A DNA stretch of 64,000 nucleotides, taken from NCBI GenBank assembly GCA_016946835.1, contig JACVTC010000199.1, positions 80,001-144,000 of the forward strand, in the 5' to 3' direction. The notes under the pieces were generated by a model. The model was not told the DNA's origin. It saw only the letters and a list, made by a program, of their open reading frames with translations, and searched no databases. Both the position numbers and the translations under genes were made by a program. The DNA is from Neocallimastix lanati (nom. inval.) (Eukaryota > Neocallimastigomycota > Neocallimastigomycetes > Neocallimastigales > Neocallimastigaceae). Shown piece after piece: positions 12,901 through 25,279 of the stretch; position 1 is the first letter of the stretch, and every line of letters begins with the position of its first letter.

Positions 12901-14876
12901 TTATTAATATTATACTTCTTATTTTAAATTATTAAAGCTTATAATTATTAAAGTTTATATACTTAATATAATAGTTTATATTATTTATATATTATTCATA
13001 TTAAAATATTATTATATTCTTATTTATTATATTTATTCATAATTATATATAATTAATACTTTACAGTATTAATATTAATTCTTATTCTTGTTTTTGTTTT
13101 TCTTTAGTAGAAATAATATTGTAATTATAAAATAATAAAATATTAAAATTATTAATAACTCAAATACACTTATTAAACCAACTACAACATAAAGAATATC
13201 ACATTATGTCATCAATCATGTAATTACATTATTTAATGTATAAGATTGATTTTAATAGGTTAATAATATTTAGTCAATTAGTTGGCCTAGACTATTTCCT
13301 AAATATTTTAAAAGTTAATTTTTTATTAATATTGAAATTCAAATAACTGAATTATTGAAATTGAAATTGAATTAAATTGAAATTCAGTTATTATCTTGAC
13401 AATGTCCTTCCACAAAAATCGGATTCCAGACGATTTGTTTAACATTGTTTAAAATAAATTAAAAATTTTCAATAACTTAAAAAGGTCTTCTCCAAAGGAT
13501 TCAAGTGACATTTTAATTTCTTATTAACTTAAAAAAAAAATTTTTTTAAGTGACAATTTCATAAAATTTTTACATTTGTCAAAATTTGTTAAAATTAAAA
13601 TTTTGTTAAAATCCAATATTTTGAAATACGTTGGTACCAATTTTAATATATATTCCTTTGTAAAATTTTGAAATTGAAATTTTGAAATTTAATTGAAATT
13701 AACATTTCAATTGTTTCCATTAACTTTGAAATTTTTGAAATTTTAATAATATAGTAAATAATAAATATATTAAAATATAAAATTACTATTAAGTTGTTGA
13801 ATATATAATTTTTATTAATTTTAGAAATTTCGTGATGTGAAATTTTTAAATGTTGAAATTTGAAATTTGAAATTTGAAATTTTTAATTTTTTAATTTTTA
13901 ATTTTCTAAATTTTGAAATTGTAATTGAAAATTTCATCAATTTAACTATTAAATATATTATAATATTCTATTTAATATATTATTAACGATAATAATTATG
14001 AAAGCATCCTTATCATAATTATTTTATCATCATAGAATATTATAGAAAAAAGCGTCCTTTTCAATAATATTAATCAAATTCTGATTAATCTATTAAATTT
14101 CAAATATTGAATCAATTTAGAATGCTCCTTTTCCCTAATCTCCTTTCCTTCACTCATATTATTATTTTTCTTTGATTAATTCCGATATTTAAACTAAGAT
14201 TAATGTAAATTGTTATTTATAAACTTATAATTGATGTTTAATAGTAAATTATTATTATTATTGTAACTCAATCGAAGAGAATAACTATCAATTTAAAATA
14301 TAGAATTGATTGATTTATATAATAGAAATGAATTTTTTTTTTTTTTAATATTTAAATTTCAAATTATAAAATTGTATATATTTATTAGTATATAACGTGT
14401 TTGGAATTTCAACGATTGCTTAAGGTATATATTCTTCTATTATATTCTTAATTCATTTTTAAGAACTTTTTAGAAACTTTTATTTTTTATTTCTTAATAA
14501 CTTTAACTTTTGAAAAAAAATGAGCAAAATTCTTAATAAAAAATATTCTTTTCTTCGTGTTTTTATTTTAATAAAACTTAATTTCTTTAAAACTTTTTAA
14601 ATATTAATACTATATCAACCCTTGCGGCTTATAGTATTATAAATATAAATAATAAAATTTAAAAAAAAAAAAATAAAATAAAAAATAATAATAATTTGTA
14701 TTTCAGTTTTTTTTATATTTATATCTAAATATTCAACTTCTCCTTTTTTTATTATTTACAATATTCTTTTGTATAGTTGAGACTCTTAATCTGTTATTAC
14801 TAAATAATGTACAAAAGATTTTTTAAGGAAAACTTCTCTTTGATATATTTATAAGAAAATTAAAAATTATATAATA

Positions 14877-14911
<35 letters not shown>

Positions 14912-17079
14912 ATTATTACTATATTAGTATTAATGTATTTTTTTTTTTTTTTTTTTTATTAATTTCCTATTAATAGAAAGGCCTTTAATATCTCATTTAA
15001 AAGGGTTAAATTAATTTAATTTAACTTAATATTTAGTTTAAGGTATTAATAAAAATTTATAATTTAATATTGATATTAATAATTTATTTTTTTAATATTA
15101 ATAAAAATAATTAGACGAAATTTATACAATTAAGAATATAGGAAAGTTAAAGGAATACAAGAATTTAGTAATAAACCAGGTTAACAAAATACTGATTAGT
15201 AGTCCATTCTTAACCAATTTTGGTACAAGAATTGATGATTTTTATAATAAAATAATATATTCTAATAATTAAAGAAAACTTTAAATACTATTCTATTATT
15301 CTTATTTAAAAATCTAAATCTTAAATAATATAAACTAAACTAAAATAACTCAAAATAAATTCTAACCTAATCTAAATAATTTAATTATTAAACTTATAAG
15401 TATTAACACTAAATATCAAACACTAAAAATCTTTAAATATTAAATACAACACTTAAATTATCTTTAAATTTTATTTTAATATAAACTATTTTAATTTTAT
15501 TACTTAAACTATTCTAATTTTATTAACAAACTTATTTTATTTAATTTTAACTATTAAAAATTTATTATTTAAACTCGAAAATATCAAAAGAATAATATAA
15601 TAATAAAGTTGTAAGAAAAAGAGAGAGAATTAAAGTATTGAACTACTTTATTCTTTTTATACGTTTAAAATAATTATTTGATTGGACTAGATTTAATAAA
15701 AATTTAATAATAAAAATATAATAAAAGTATTACAATATTAAATAAAAATTATAATACATTTATCAAATTTATAGATAATTTTATAATTATTTTAATGTTT
15801 TAATATTTATTGTTTAATTTAATTAATATAATAATATTTTATTTTTAATAATTGTTTCTACATTAAGTTTTTCGAGGTTTGAGAAAGGTTACGAATTGAT
15901 TAGAGTAAAGATTCTCGATTTGGGTTAAGTTGGTCAGGTCAAGATGTTATTAGAAATCTTTACAATTAAAAAGAATTCCTTAGAATCTTTTAGAAATTAT
16001 TGAATAAACTTTTATTATAATAATTTATATAAAACTTATAAATTTTTTTAAAATATTACTAATTACTAATTCTGTATTTTTAAATTATTAATACTTATTT
16101 CTTAAAAATTAGTAATATAAAATTCAAAATAAAGATTTTATTTATATAAATCATTAATTAATTATTTATGGTCTATTTAAAAATAATTAATCTATTCTTT
16201 ATAAACTGAATTTTCTTTAAAGTCCAATATTTCGTCTCATAGTGGATCAATTAAGATGAAATTAACATATGTTGTAGTTCTTAGTGGTAGCTTTCTGATG
16301 AATATAATTTTAGCCGGAATCTCGGTATAATATTTCCAATATTTGTCGAGTTATCGTTATTTTTCTTCAAGTTACTTTTGACAATTTCTAAAAAGTCAAA
16401 TTAAATTAAATTATCTTTTGTAAATGAGTCCAAACCCTTTTGTTTCTAATTATTTAATATTCCTACTATTTATTTTTTATAATTAAAATCGAATTTAAAA
16501 TAGTTTTGATGGTACCGAAAATTTTATTTATTTATTATAATAAACACACGCATTCAATGACTCCACCTTCTATATTTAATTGATTATCATTCTTATCAGC
16601 ATATATAACTTCTGAAATTGGTTAAGGAAAGGTTATTATAAATTAATGCTGGTAAGGCAATATCACCGTATGTGCAATCACATAAGTACACCAAACCTAC
16701 AGCATTAGTTAGGGTTAGGTTTTATATTATGACTTATATTAAACTTAACCTAAATTAAATTAATTATAGCAATAATACTTGATAACTTACAGGAATTATT
16801 ACCATATATTTAGACATTACATTTGTTTTTCTAAATTTTAATAAATATAATATATATTAATAAATGAAAATAATTAAAAGTAAATGTACTATTAAATACT
16901 TAATAAAAAATATATTTAACATAAATAAATAATAAATAAAAATCTAAAAAAAAAAAAAAATTTTTTTTTTATAAAACTATTTTTGATTATTACCGTTAAT
17001 AAGTGTACTATTTTATCTTGCGCTTATAAACAGATAAAACAAATCTTGAATAATTCAATATTATAATTAATTATTTACA
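12901..17079. other. A+T-rich DNA with decayed retroelement flanks
   Basis: No intact gene. Bases 13330-13930 are built from GAAATTT/GAAATTG words, with a run of GAAATTT at about 13855-13880. T-runs lie at 14881-14910 and 14939-14957. A 24-residue signal-peptide-like open frame (MKLTYVVVLSGSFLMNIILA..., 16256-16330, plus) stops at TAA. About 16540-16720 is a G+C-richer island with minus-strand open patches (LVYLCDCTYGDIALPALIY; ISEVIYADKNDNQLNIEG) in different frames; I do not recognise the family. Confidence 0.45.
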
Positions 17080-18215
17080 CGACATATTCCGTGCAAAGGG
17101 TTGTCATATTCATGATGAAAATTCTTTAGCAAGTCTATATAAAGATTATAGAGATGAAATAGTAAAACTACTTGAAGAACAACACTTGGATATTACAGCA
17201 ACATCTTCTTAGTAATTAACACCATCGGAATTGGCTTTCTCATAAAATTAACTTGAAAGCGAATGCAAAACCTATTAAACAACGATGTTATGGTAACCAA
17301 ATTTAGATCTGATATTATTTAAAGAATTAAGCTTATTAAAAAGAAGTAAATTGAACCAACTTATTCTGAATGGTCTTCACCTGTTGTCGTGGTTCCAAAG
17401 GCCAATGGAAAATGGAGATTGTGTGTAGACTACCGCAAGGTGAACGATCTAACTGAAAAATATTCTTATGCACTGCTATTCATAGACTAAATCTTCGATA
17501 GTCTAGATGGTGCAAAAAATCTTTACTACAATGGACCTATATTCAAGATACCATCAAATTCTAATGGATGAACAAAGTGTAGAAATTTTTATTTTATTAC
17601 TAAATTCGGGAAACCACCAATTCAAAGTAATGCCTTTTGGATTGACTGGAACTCCTGCTACCTTCCAACGGAAAATGAATAGAATTTTATTTCCTTTAAT
17701 CGGAAAAGAGTATTTTCAACTTTATTGACGAAATACTTATATATTCCAAAACTGTCTAAGATTATATCGAACCCATAAAGCAAGTATAAGTAATTTTCAT
17801 GGAACACAAATTAAAGATTAATATCAAAAAATGTCATTTTATGCAAACCTAAGTATAAGTTCTTGATCATAAGATCTCTAGTAAGGGTCTTAGCCCTCAA
17901 GATAGTAAAATAGAAGCAATTAAAGCCTGGAAAAAACTCACTAACGTACATGAATTAAGATCATTCTTAGACGTTTTAAGATATTATAGGAGCTTCATTA
18001 ATGACAATGTAAAGAATGCAAATAAATACTGGGCAAATCGAAGAGAAGCAAAGAATAGTATGAAAATTTCAAAAAATATAAAAATCGGTGACCTAGTTCT
18101 GATTCAAAATGTTAGTCGTTCTAAATTAGAACCTTATTTTGTAGGTCCCTTACAAAAGTAATAAAAAAAAGCAATTTAATACCGTAACATTAGCTGATCC
18201 AACGAATTATTATCA
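17080..18215 (+). pseudogene. Ty3/gypsy remnant: reverse transcriptase joined to integrase C-terminus
   Basis: Plus-strand patches in order: PTYSEWSSPVVVVPKANGKW and LCVDYRKVNDL (RT fingers, about 17355-17455); FTTMDLYSRYHQILMDEQ (palm, first Asp, about 17520); FKVMPFGLTGTPATFQ (about 17620-17670); FIDEILIYSK (about 17719), where FxDD is expected; SKGLSPQDSKIEAIKAWKK and HELRSFLDVLRYYRSFI (RT thumb, 17880-18000). The frame then runs directly into YWANRREAKNSMK...GDLVLIQN and EPYFVGPL (about 18030-18150), the C-terminal GPY/F region of a gypsy integrase, and NTVTLADPTNYY. RNase H and the integrase catalytic core are missing at the junction near 18005-18025. Stops and shifts occur throughout. 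Confidence 0.8.
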
Positions 18216-19084
18216 TTGTTTATTTATTTTATTGGTGTGTGTTTATTATTATATTCTTCTATTAGAATATATTATTTTATAATTAAGCAACTTGTACACC
18301 CGAAACACGGATACTTTTAATAATCACTTATCAAGTCTAGTAAAAAATGACTACAAAATAGTTATTTTGTTATGATTAGACATAACTTTGATAAAGTAAT
18401 GATAGGTCAAGATACCTAATTATAGTAATATTTAAATTTTATTATTGAAATCAAATTTATTAAATTCTACATTTTATAATAAAAATTATTATTAAAGTTT
18501 AAAGTTTATTATTTTATTATTAATAATTATTTTTATACAAGTTATTACTATAATTTTTAAGTTAATAATCCTACTGAGGATTATATAAAAAATTTATATT
18601 TGTATTTATATAAATAGTTAATTAACCAAATATTAATTTCTAACATAAACATAATATAAAGTCTTTACTGTATCCTAATTGAATTAATATTGAATTCTGT
18701 ATAAAATCTTAAATAAGTCTATTAATAAAATTCTTTATTGAAGTTATATTAAAAATATTTTTATAATTTTATCATACATTTATCAAATTAATTAATTTGA
18801 TAAATAAATAACAATAGCAATAAAAATAAAAATAATAATAATGATAATAATTTAAATAGTTTAATTAATTGAATAAATTATATTTTAATAAATTACTTTA
18901 GGTATTTAATAAATAAATAAGTTAAAAAACAAAATTAAATAGTTTTGTTTAGTTTTCATTTATCCTAAAATTATTCATCTTTTTGTGTACTAATATTTAG
19001 TTTTCTTTATAATAATAAACTAGGAATATTTATTATTTAAATTATTCCATTAATTTAAATAATTCCAAAGACGTTTTTAATTCA
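18216..19084. other. A+T-rich spacer between gypsy and copia remnants
   Basis: No gene. About 18290-18430 is slightly richer in G+C (ACACCCGAAACACGG near 18297) and may be gypsy 3' flank or LTR. The small palindrome CAAAATAGTTATTTTG lies near 18353-18368. Confidence 0.4.
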
Positions 19085-19870
19085 GTGAATGAAATTTCAA
19101 AAAAAAATTCAAATAATTTTAATAACAATTCTGAAAATTCAAATTCAAATGATAAAGCTAAATTCACAAATAATGCTAATAATAATGATAATACTGTTTC
19201 TTTTTTAAGAGTGAATAGGAATGGCATCCCAAATAAAGCTCTAGTTGATATGAAGTTTAATCGACTATTGAGTGAACCTTTCCTGTATGTTAATAGGAAT
19301 GCACATAATAAAATAATTTGTCTTCTGGGTGTATATGTAAATGATATATTCATCACAGGTGAAAATAATTTTAAAAGTTAAAAGATTATTACTTATCGAA
19401 TTCAGTTCAATAAAAGTACCTACAATTTTAAGGTCTATATAGATACGAATTTAGGTGGTGATCCCGATACTACCATTGGATTCATGATGACGATAAACTC
19501 AGGACCTATTAACTGGTATTCTAAATTAAAAAGCACTGTAGCAGTCTCTACAATAGAAAACGAATATTCAAATATTTCGGAATACATGAACGCTCTCGTC
19601 AATGTTTAATAGTATAAAATTTTATTTAAAGAATTAAATATAAAATATAAATAATATAGCAATTAATTCAGATAATAAAGCTGAAATTATAATTAAGTAA
19701 TGAAATTATAAATTTAAAATAATAGCACATTGACTTAAAATATCATAAAATTAGAGAACTAGTTCGAGAAGGTAAAATAAAATTAAATTATTTTAAATAG
19801 GAACATAATTTAGCAGACAGGTTTACCAAATATCTTAATTCTACTCCTATTGAGTAAATTTAGAAACGAC
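19085..19870 (+). pseudogene. Ty1/copia remnant: end of RT and RNase H
   Basis: An Asn/Ser-rich stretch (19085-19200) leads into FLYVNRNAHNKIICLLGVYV and VNDIFITG, the copia RT block around the catalytic YVDD; here it is YVND. After a stop at 19381, a second frame carries copia RNase H: YIDTNLGGDPDTTIGFMMT, PINWYSKLKSTVAVSTIENE (about 19435-19590), and later HIDLKYHKIRELVREGKIKL and LADRFTKYLN (about 19730-19845). Most of the RT and everything upstream are missing. The fragment ends next to a G-rich tract and an LTR-like start, as expected for the 3' end of a copia element. Confidence 0.78.
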
Positions 19871-19933
19871 ATTCTATCTAGCTTTAGTAATTAAAAATAA
19901 TAAAAACTTTTTATTTAAAGAATATTAAACTTT

Positions 19934-20240
19934 ATGGGGATTGTCAGAAATAAAGTTTAATATATGAATATTATTCTTGTTATTAAACAAAATATCCTAT
20001 ATAAATTTTATGTATAAAATAGTATTAATTATTAAGATATCAATTATTATATAAGTTGTAATATGGAGCATATATGACGTAAATAGAACATTTATGGAAT
20101 AACACATAAAATAAAAACACAGTATAATTAAAATTTACGTAGTAAAAAATATATAAAATAAAAATGTAAATAATAATTGTTAAAATAATAATTAACAATA
20201 AATAAACAATAAAAATATCAATAAAATATTAAATAAAACT
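19934..20240 (+). mobile_element. Putative polypurine tract and 3' LTR of the copia remnant
   Basis: ATGGGGA (about 19935-19941) followed by TTGTCAGAAATAAAG looks like a polypurine tract joined to an LTR beginning TGTCAG, about 70 bp after the RNase H end. The right end of the LTR is not defined and no second copy is visible; the right boundary given is a guess. Confidence 0.4.
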
Positions 20241-20327
20241 CGAAATTGCAAAATTTCGAATTTTAAGTGTTTATTCTATTAATGTATAAACGCTATTTTT
20301 AAATTTTTTTTAATTTTATTTTATTTG

Positions 20328-20870
20328 TATATTTCTATATCTTATATTTTATATTTTATATTTTATATTTTATATTTTATATTTTATATTTTATATTTTA
20401 TATTTTATATTTTATATTTTATATTTTATATTTTATATTTTATATTTTATATTTTATATTTATATATTTTATATTTTTATATTTTATATTTTATATTATG
20501 TTATATTTTATATTTTATATTTTATATTATGTTATATTCTATATTTTATATTTTATATTTTATATTTTATATTTTATATTTTATATTTTATATTTTATAT
20601 TTTATATTTTATATTTTATATTTTATATTTTATATTTTATATTTTATATTATATCTTATATTTTATTTTTTATTTTTTATTGTATATTTTATATTTTTCA
20701 TTTTATATTTTATATTTTATTTTATATTCTATTTTATATTTTATTTTATTTTATTTTATTTTTTATTTTATTTCATTTTATTTTATGTCTTATTTTATTT
20801 TATTTTATGTTTTATTTTATATTACTTTTTTTATCTTTTATTTATTTTAATACAATTATTTATTTATGTT
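20328..20870. repeat. TTTTATA heptamer satellite decaying into TTTTA pentamers
   Basis: About 20335-20660 is a nearly perfect array of the 7-mer TTTTATA, with two insertions of TATTATGTTATA. From about 20660 the period shortens to TTTTA/TTTTAT. Long open frames across it (YFIFYIL repeats) are artefacts of a 7-bp unit. Confidence 0.93.
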
Positions 20871-20874
20871 GTTA

Positions 20875-21512
20875 GTATTTTTTAATTTAAATTTTATTTT
20901 TTTTTAATGTAAATTTATATTTGTAAATTTAAATTTTAAAAGTATGTTTTGTTTTGTTTTGTTTGTTTTTTATTTATTTTATTTTATTTTATTTTATTTT
21001 TTAAAAAAAAAAAAATTATAAATAGTTAATAATAAATATGAATAATACCTGATAAATATATAACATTAAAAAAAAAAAAAAAAAAAAAATTGATAATAAT
21101 AATTTCAAATTATATTATATTTTATATTTATTTTTAAATTCATAAAATCTTTTTTTTTTTTTTTTTTTCATTAAAAAAAAATAAAAAAAAGATTGTTATA
21201 TTTTAATTTATTTTATAATTACATCATCAATTCATTTTTTTTTTTTTCTTTTTTTCTTTTTTTTTTTTTTATGGAAAATATATTTATATAAAGGTTTTAT
21301 CTTTTTTCTTTAAATAATTAAAAATTTTAAAATTTTTTTTTATATTATTATTATAATTATAATTTATCTATCAATAATAAAATAATTTCTAAAATTATTC
21401 TATAATTCATTTAATTAGTCTTTTTTCTATATATTTTTTATTTATATATTATTATTATTTTATTATTGACTAATTTATTGTGTTTTATTTTATTTTAATT
21501 ATATACTTAACT
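20875..21512. other. 3' flank of the orphan gene, homopolymer-rich
   Basis: Contains poly-A, poly-T and TTTTA tracts. No gene or defined signal is visible. Confidence 0.5.
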
Positions 21513-22556
21513 TTAATTTCTATTTAAATAAAATGCTTTTGGTTGGTTAGGAATAAATTCATACTTATATAATTGATTTTCATATTTTAATTGTAAATCA
21601 TCGACAATGGATAAGAAAGACTTATCCTTAATTTCATAAAAAGTGAAATTTTTGATAGTTTTTCCAGGTTTAAATAAATAAGAAAAGTTTGGATATAAGT
21701 TTATTAATCTATAAATATTCATATGATATAAAACACCGTTGATGTATTTACTATAGTCGTTTGAAAGATAAAAGACATCAATTTCTTTAGAAATATTTTT
21801 TAATTTTAACAAGTCTTGAGATACCTTTTTACGAGGTATATTCGAAGTGATAAAATAAGAAATATTATGAATAATAATTCTTATTTTATCATAATAAGTT
21901 TTCATATCTTCATATATTTTATGTATTTTAGCTGTATTTTCAGTATAAATATTTACTAATTGACTGATAGCTTCATCTCCCGAATCAGCATAATAACTAT
22001 AAAATGCTTTTATGACTCGTAATAAATCGGCTTGTTCACAATGGAGACAAATTGATTCAGTGTAAAGTAACTTTATTTTACTATAATTTTTTATTAATAA
22101 ATCATATAATTCATTTTCTTTGATGTAGGTTTCAAATTCCTCTAAAAGTGATGATGATTCATAATTACTTAATTGAAGGTTATCAATAATAAATTTAATT
22201 CTAGAATCATAACTTAAATCAATAGACATATCTTTTGCATCAGGAGCTTGAGCAGTTTCTCTGTAATTTAAATCTACTTCAGTTGCTTCATCAAGATTGA
22301 AATTATCTATATTTTCAGTGTTGTCAGTACTGTCAGCGATGTCGGCGTTTTCGTTGTTTACAGTGTTTTCTGTGTTGTTTACAATGTTTTCAGTATTATT
22401 TTCAGTAATATTTGATTCTTTTTTACTATTCACAACAGAATTTATCATATTTTTTATTTCATTAATTCCAAATTTTAATCCTGTAATATCTTTTTTGATA
22501 TCTTTTAATTCCATTTTGAAATTCATTTGTTCTTGTTTATTTTCAGGAAGTTCCAT
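21513..22556 (-). CDS. Hypothetical 347-aa protein, coiled-coil N-terminus and Asn/Thr/Glu-rich linker
   Basis: Intact, intronless frame with ATG at 22556 and TAA at 21513. I do not recognise the family. Residues about 5-50 (KQEQMNFKMELKDIKKDITG...) are Lys/Glu/Leu-patterned and look like a short coiled coil. Residues about 48-95 are a low-complexity linker built on TENTVNN/TDNTENI-like units. Residues about 105-347 are non-repetitive, helix-like, and rich in Tyr, Leu and Lys (for example LLEEFETYIKENELYDLLIK). This part contains a lone CLHC pair near 174-177. There is no signal peptide or membrane segment. Base composition is clearly more balanced than the flanks, supporting a real gene. The start codon lies just downstream (on its strand) of a T/A-rich tract, as for the other genes here. 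The helical C-terminal half could be an adaptor or interaction domain, but nothing visible proves it. Confidence 0.7.
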   Translation of the reverse strand: MELPENKQEQMNFKMELKDIKKDITGLKFGINEIKNMINSVVNSKKESNITENNTENIVNNTENTVNNENADIADSTDNTENIDNFNLDEATEVDLNYRETAQAPDAKDMSIDLSYDSRIKFIIDNLQLSNYESSSLLEEFETYIKENELYDLLIKNYSKIKLLYTESICLHCEQADLLRVIKAFYSYYADSGDEAISQLVNIYTENTAKIHKIYEDMKTYYDKIRIIIHNISYFITSNIPRKKVSQDLLKLKNISKEIDVFYLSNDYSKYINGVLYHMNIYRLINLYPNFSYLFKPGKTIKNFTFYEIKDKSFLSIVDDLQLKYENQLYKYEFIPNQPKAFYLNRN

Positions 22557-24420
22557 TTTTAACCTTTATTCTTTTTTTTTTTTTTATAAAAAAAATTATA
22601 TTTATTTCTATATGAATTATGTTTATTTTTACTATAAAATATATACTATTTTCTTTATTTATTTAATTTATCTACTGATTTTATATTCTTAATTTTTTCA
22701 ATTGTAATTTTTAAAAATCGACAAAAAAAAGAATATAAAAAAAAACTAAGAAATTAATATAAAAATTAAAATATATATATTAATATTATAAGTTAATATA
22801 TAAATTAATATAAAAAAAAGATTAAATAAAAAAAAAAGAACAAATCTCTTATTATATTAAATAAATAGAAAAATAAATGAATAAATAAATTAATAAATAG
22901 ATAAATAAATGGAAAAAGATAAATTTTATTTAATTTTTTTTATTATAATTTATTTTAATTAATTTACTTGACAATAAATTTACTTAATTAGAAATTTACT
23001 TAATTAGAAATTTACTTTATTAGAAATTTTATTTTTAATATTTTTATTATTTAATTTTTTAAATTTTTTATTATGTTAAATATTATAAATTATGAAAATA
23101 TTATAAATGTAAATATTATTAATAAATATGATTAAATATTTTATTTCATAATTTATTTTATTTTATCCTTTTTTTTTATTCAATTGAGCTTATTTTAAAT
23201 TTTACTAATTATAATTATTTTTATTTATCAACTCTTTTATTGATATTTATTTTCTATTCTTTTTTCCTTTCCTAGTCTTTTTTTTTTTCCTTTGATTAAT
23301 GGGTTTGTCTTCTTTTCACCTTCACCCAAATTTTATTATCAGATTAAGAAATTAAAAAGAAAATAAAATAAAAAGAAAATAAAAAAAATTATTAAATAAA
23401 CTTTTGTGGGTTTCATTGGTTCCATCTTTGATTTGGTGTGCAATCTTGTGTGACCTTTAAAAAAAGATTTAATTAATTTAATTAATTAAATGTAATATTC
23501 TTTTTTTTTATTTTTTTGATTATGCTTTTTCTTTTTTTATTTAATTAATTATAAATTATATATTAAAACTTTACTTATTTATTTATTTCTATATTTATTT
23601 ATTTTTAAACTTTAATTATTATATAATTTAATTAATTAGAAATTGTTTTTTTTTTATAATTTTTTTTTATTTACTAATAATTAGTATATAATAGCTAATA
23701 AATAATTGAACAATAAATAATAATATAGAATAAAATAATAAATAATTGAATTAAATAATGATATAAAACGTAAATAAAAACTTTATTTATTAATAAATTA
23801 TTTTATTAATAATTACATAAAAATAAATAAATCATTTGCAAATTCGTGACATAAATAAAACGTGATAGAAAATAACGTGATAAAATTAAAATTATGTAAA
23901 GACATAAAATTATGCAAGAACATAAACATTAAAGTAAACATAAAATTTATTATATAAATTTTAAGATATGTTAAAATTGAAATAATTTATAAATTTCTTT
24001 TTATTATTTTTATATTGATATTTTATTTTATTATATTTTTAATTATTTTTAATAATTATATTTTATATTAATATTTTATATTATTATTATTATTTTATGA
24101 TTATTATATTTTAATATTTTATATTATATTTTATACTTTTATATTAAATACTTAAAATACTTAATAGTTATTCTAAAAGAATTAATTAATTAAATAGTTT
24201 ATTATGAATTACAAATATAAAAGCAAGAATAATTCTTAATAATTATTCTTTGCAATGTTTTATGCCAAATTTATTTTATAATTCTTTTATATTTACGAGA
24301 TAATAATTAAGTACATGTATTTTATAATTATTTTTAAATAATAAAAAAATAAAATTTTATAATTAAATACCAACTTAAATAAAACTTCTCCCAACAAGAG
24401 AACTTGAACCAAGGCATACT
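22557..24420. other. Intergenic DNA upstream of the orphan gene
   Basis: Mostly A/T runs. Direct triplication of TTACTTAATTAGAAATT-like words occurs at 22978-23025. A G+C-richer island at about 23270-23460 (TTGTGGGTTTCATTGGTTCC, CTTGTGTGACC) has no recognised frame. Near 24391, CTCCCAACAAGAGAACTTGAACC looks superficially like a tRNA 3' half but does not fold. Confidence 0.4.
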
Positions 24421-24427
24421 TTATCAA

Positions 24428-24880
24428 TAATTAAATATTAAATATTAAATAATAAAATAATAAATAATTAAATAATAAATAGTATATAATCAAATAATTA
24501 AATAAGAAATAATAATAGTTGAATAATAAATAATAAATAATAAATGAATAAATGAATAATAATTAATAATTAATAATTAATAAATAATAAATAATAAATA
24601 ATTATAAAAAATAAATAATAAATAAATAATATATAATAAATACTTAATAACAAATAATAAATAATTGAATATTAAATAATTAAATATTAAATATTAAATA
24701 ATAAAATAATAAATAATTAAATAATAAATAGTATAATCAAATAATTAAATAATAAATAATAATAATTGAATAATAAATAATAAATAATAATAATTGAATA
24801 ATAAATAATAATTAATAATTAATAATTAATAATTGAATAATAAATAATAAATAATTTATAATAAATATAAAATAAAAAAT
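24428..24880. repeat. AATAAATA-type repeat with an internal ~245-bp direct duplication
   Basis: About 110 bp starting near 24430 (TTAAATATTAAATATTAAAT, then AATAATAAATAGTAT-(AT)-AATC) is repeated almost exactly from about 24676. The rest is AATAAAT/AATAATTG words. Confidence 0.8.
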
Positions 24881-24886
24881 AATAAA

Positions 24887-25264
24887 TGTTAGGATAATAT
24901 GAATTAATTAATAAAGTTTAATATTAATTATAGTTATTAATAATATATTTTATATAATTTTATATAAAAGTACTAGAATAAATAAATGTATAATTTATGT
25001 ATTGTATTTTATAAATCTATAATATATTATGGCTAGACCATATAAATATATGATTGACCGTTAATGTGATACAAATATAGTTCGTTCGTTTATGAGTACA
25101 TGCAAAACCATATAAAAATATATATAAAAATATACATCATTACTATCATTAAAGATTAAGTGTTCTAATGAAATAAAAATAAAATGAAAGATTAAAAGTC
25201 ATGATGACCTAAAAAACGATTGACAAAAGTTCATCTATAAAATTAAATATTAAAGTTTGAGCAA
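24887..25264 (+). mobile_element. Putative 5' LTR of the 25-kb copia remnant
   Basis: Starts TGTTAGGATAATAT (shared with 12887), has more complex sequence than its flanks (CGTTCGTTTATGAGTAC), and is followed within 30 bp by the gag frame. GAGCA near 25264 is a possible CA end. The sequence TTTGGTATCAAAA at 25287 resembles the TGGTATCA primer-binding sites of copia elements, but it sits inside the gag frame, so the end is uncertain. Confidence 0.4.
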
Positions 25265-25279
25265 GACAATTTAATATGG

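Noticed and set aside
16725-16736. TTAGGGTTAGG as telomeric repeat
   Set aside because: Less than two units, inside a coding-like island; no array.
24391-24413. tRNA gene on the minus strand (GGTTCAAGTTCTCTTG and an acceptor-like GGGAG)
   Set aside because: No pairing T-stem, and no D-arm, anticodon arm or 5' acceptor partner in the expected 75 bp.
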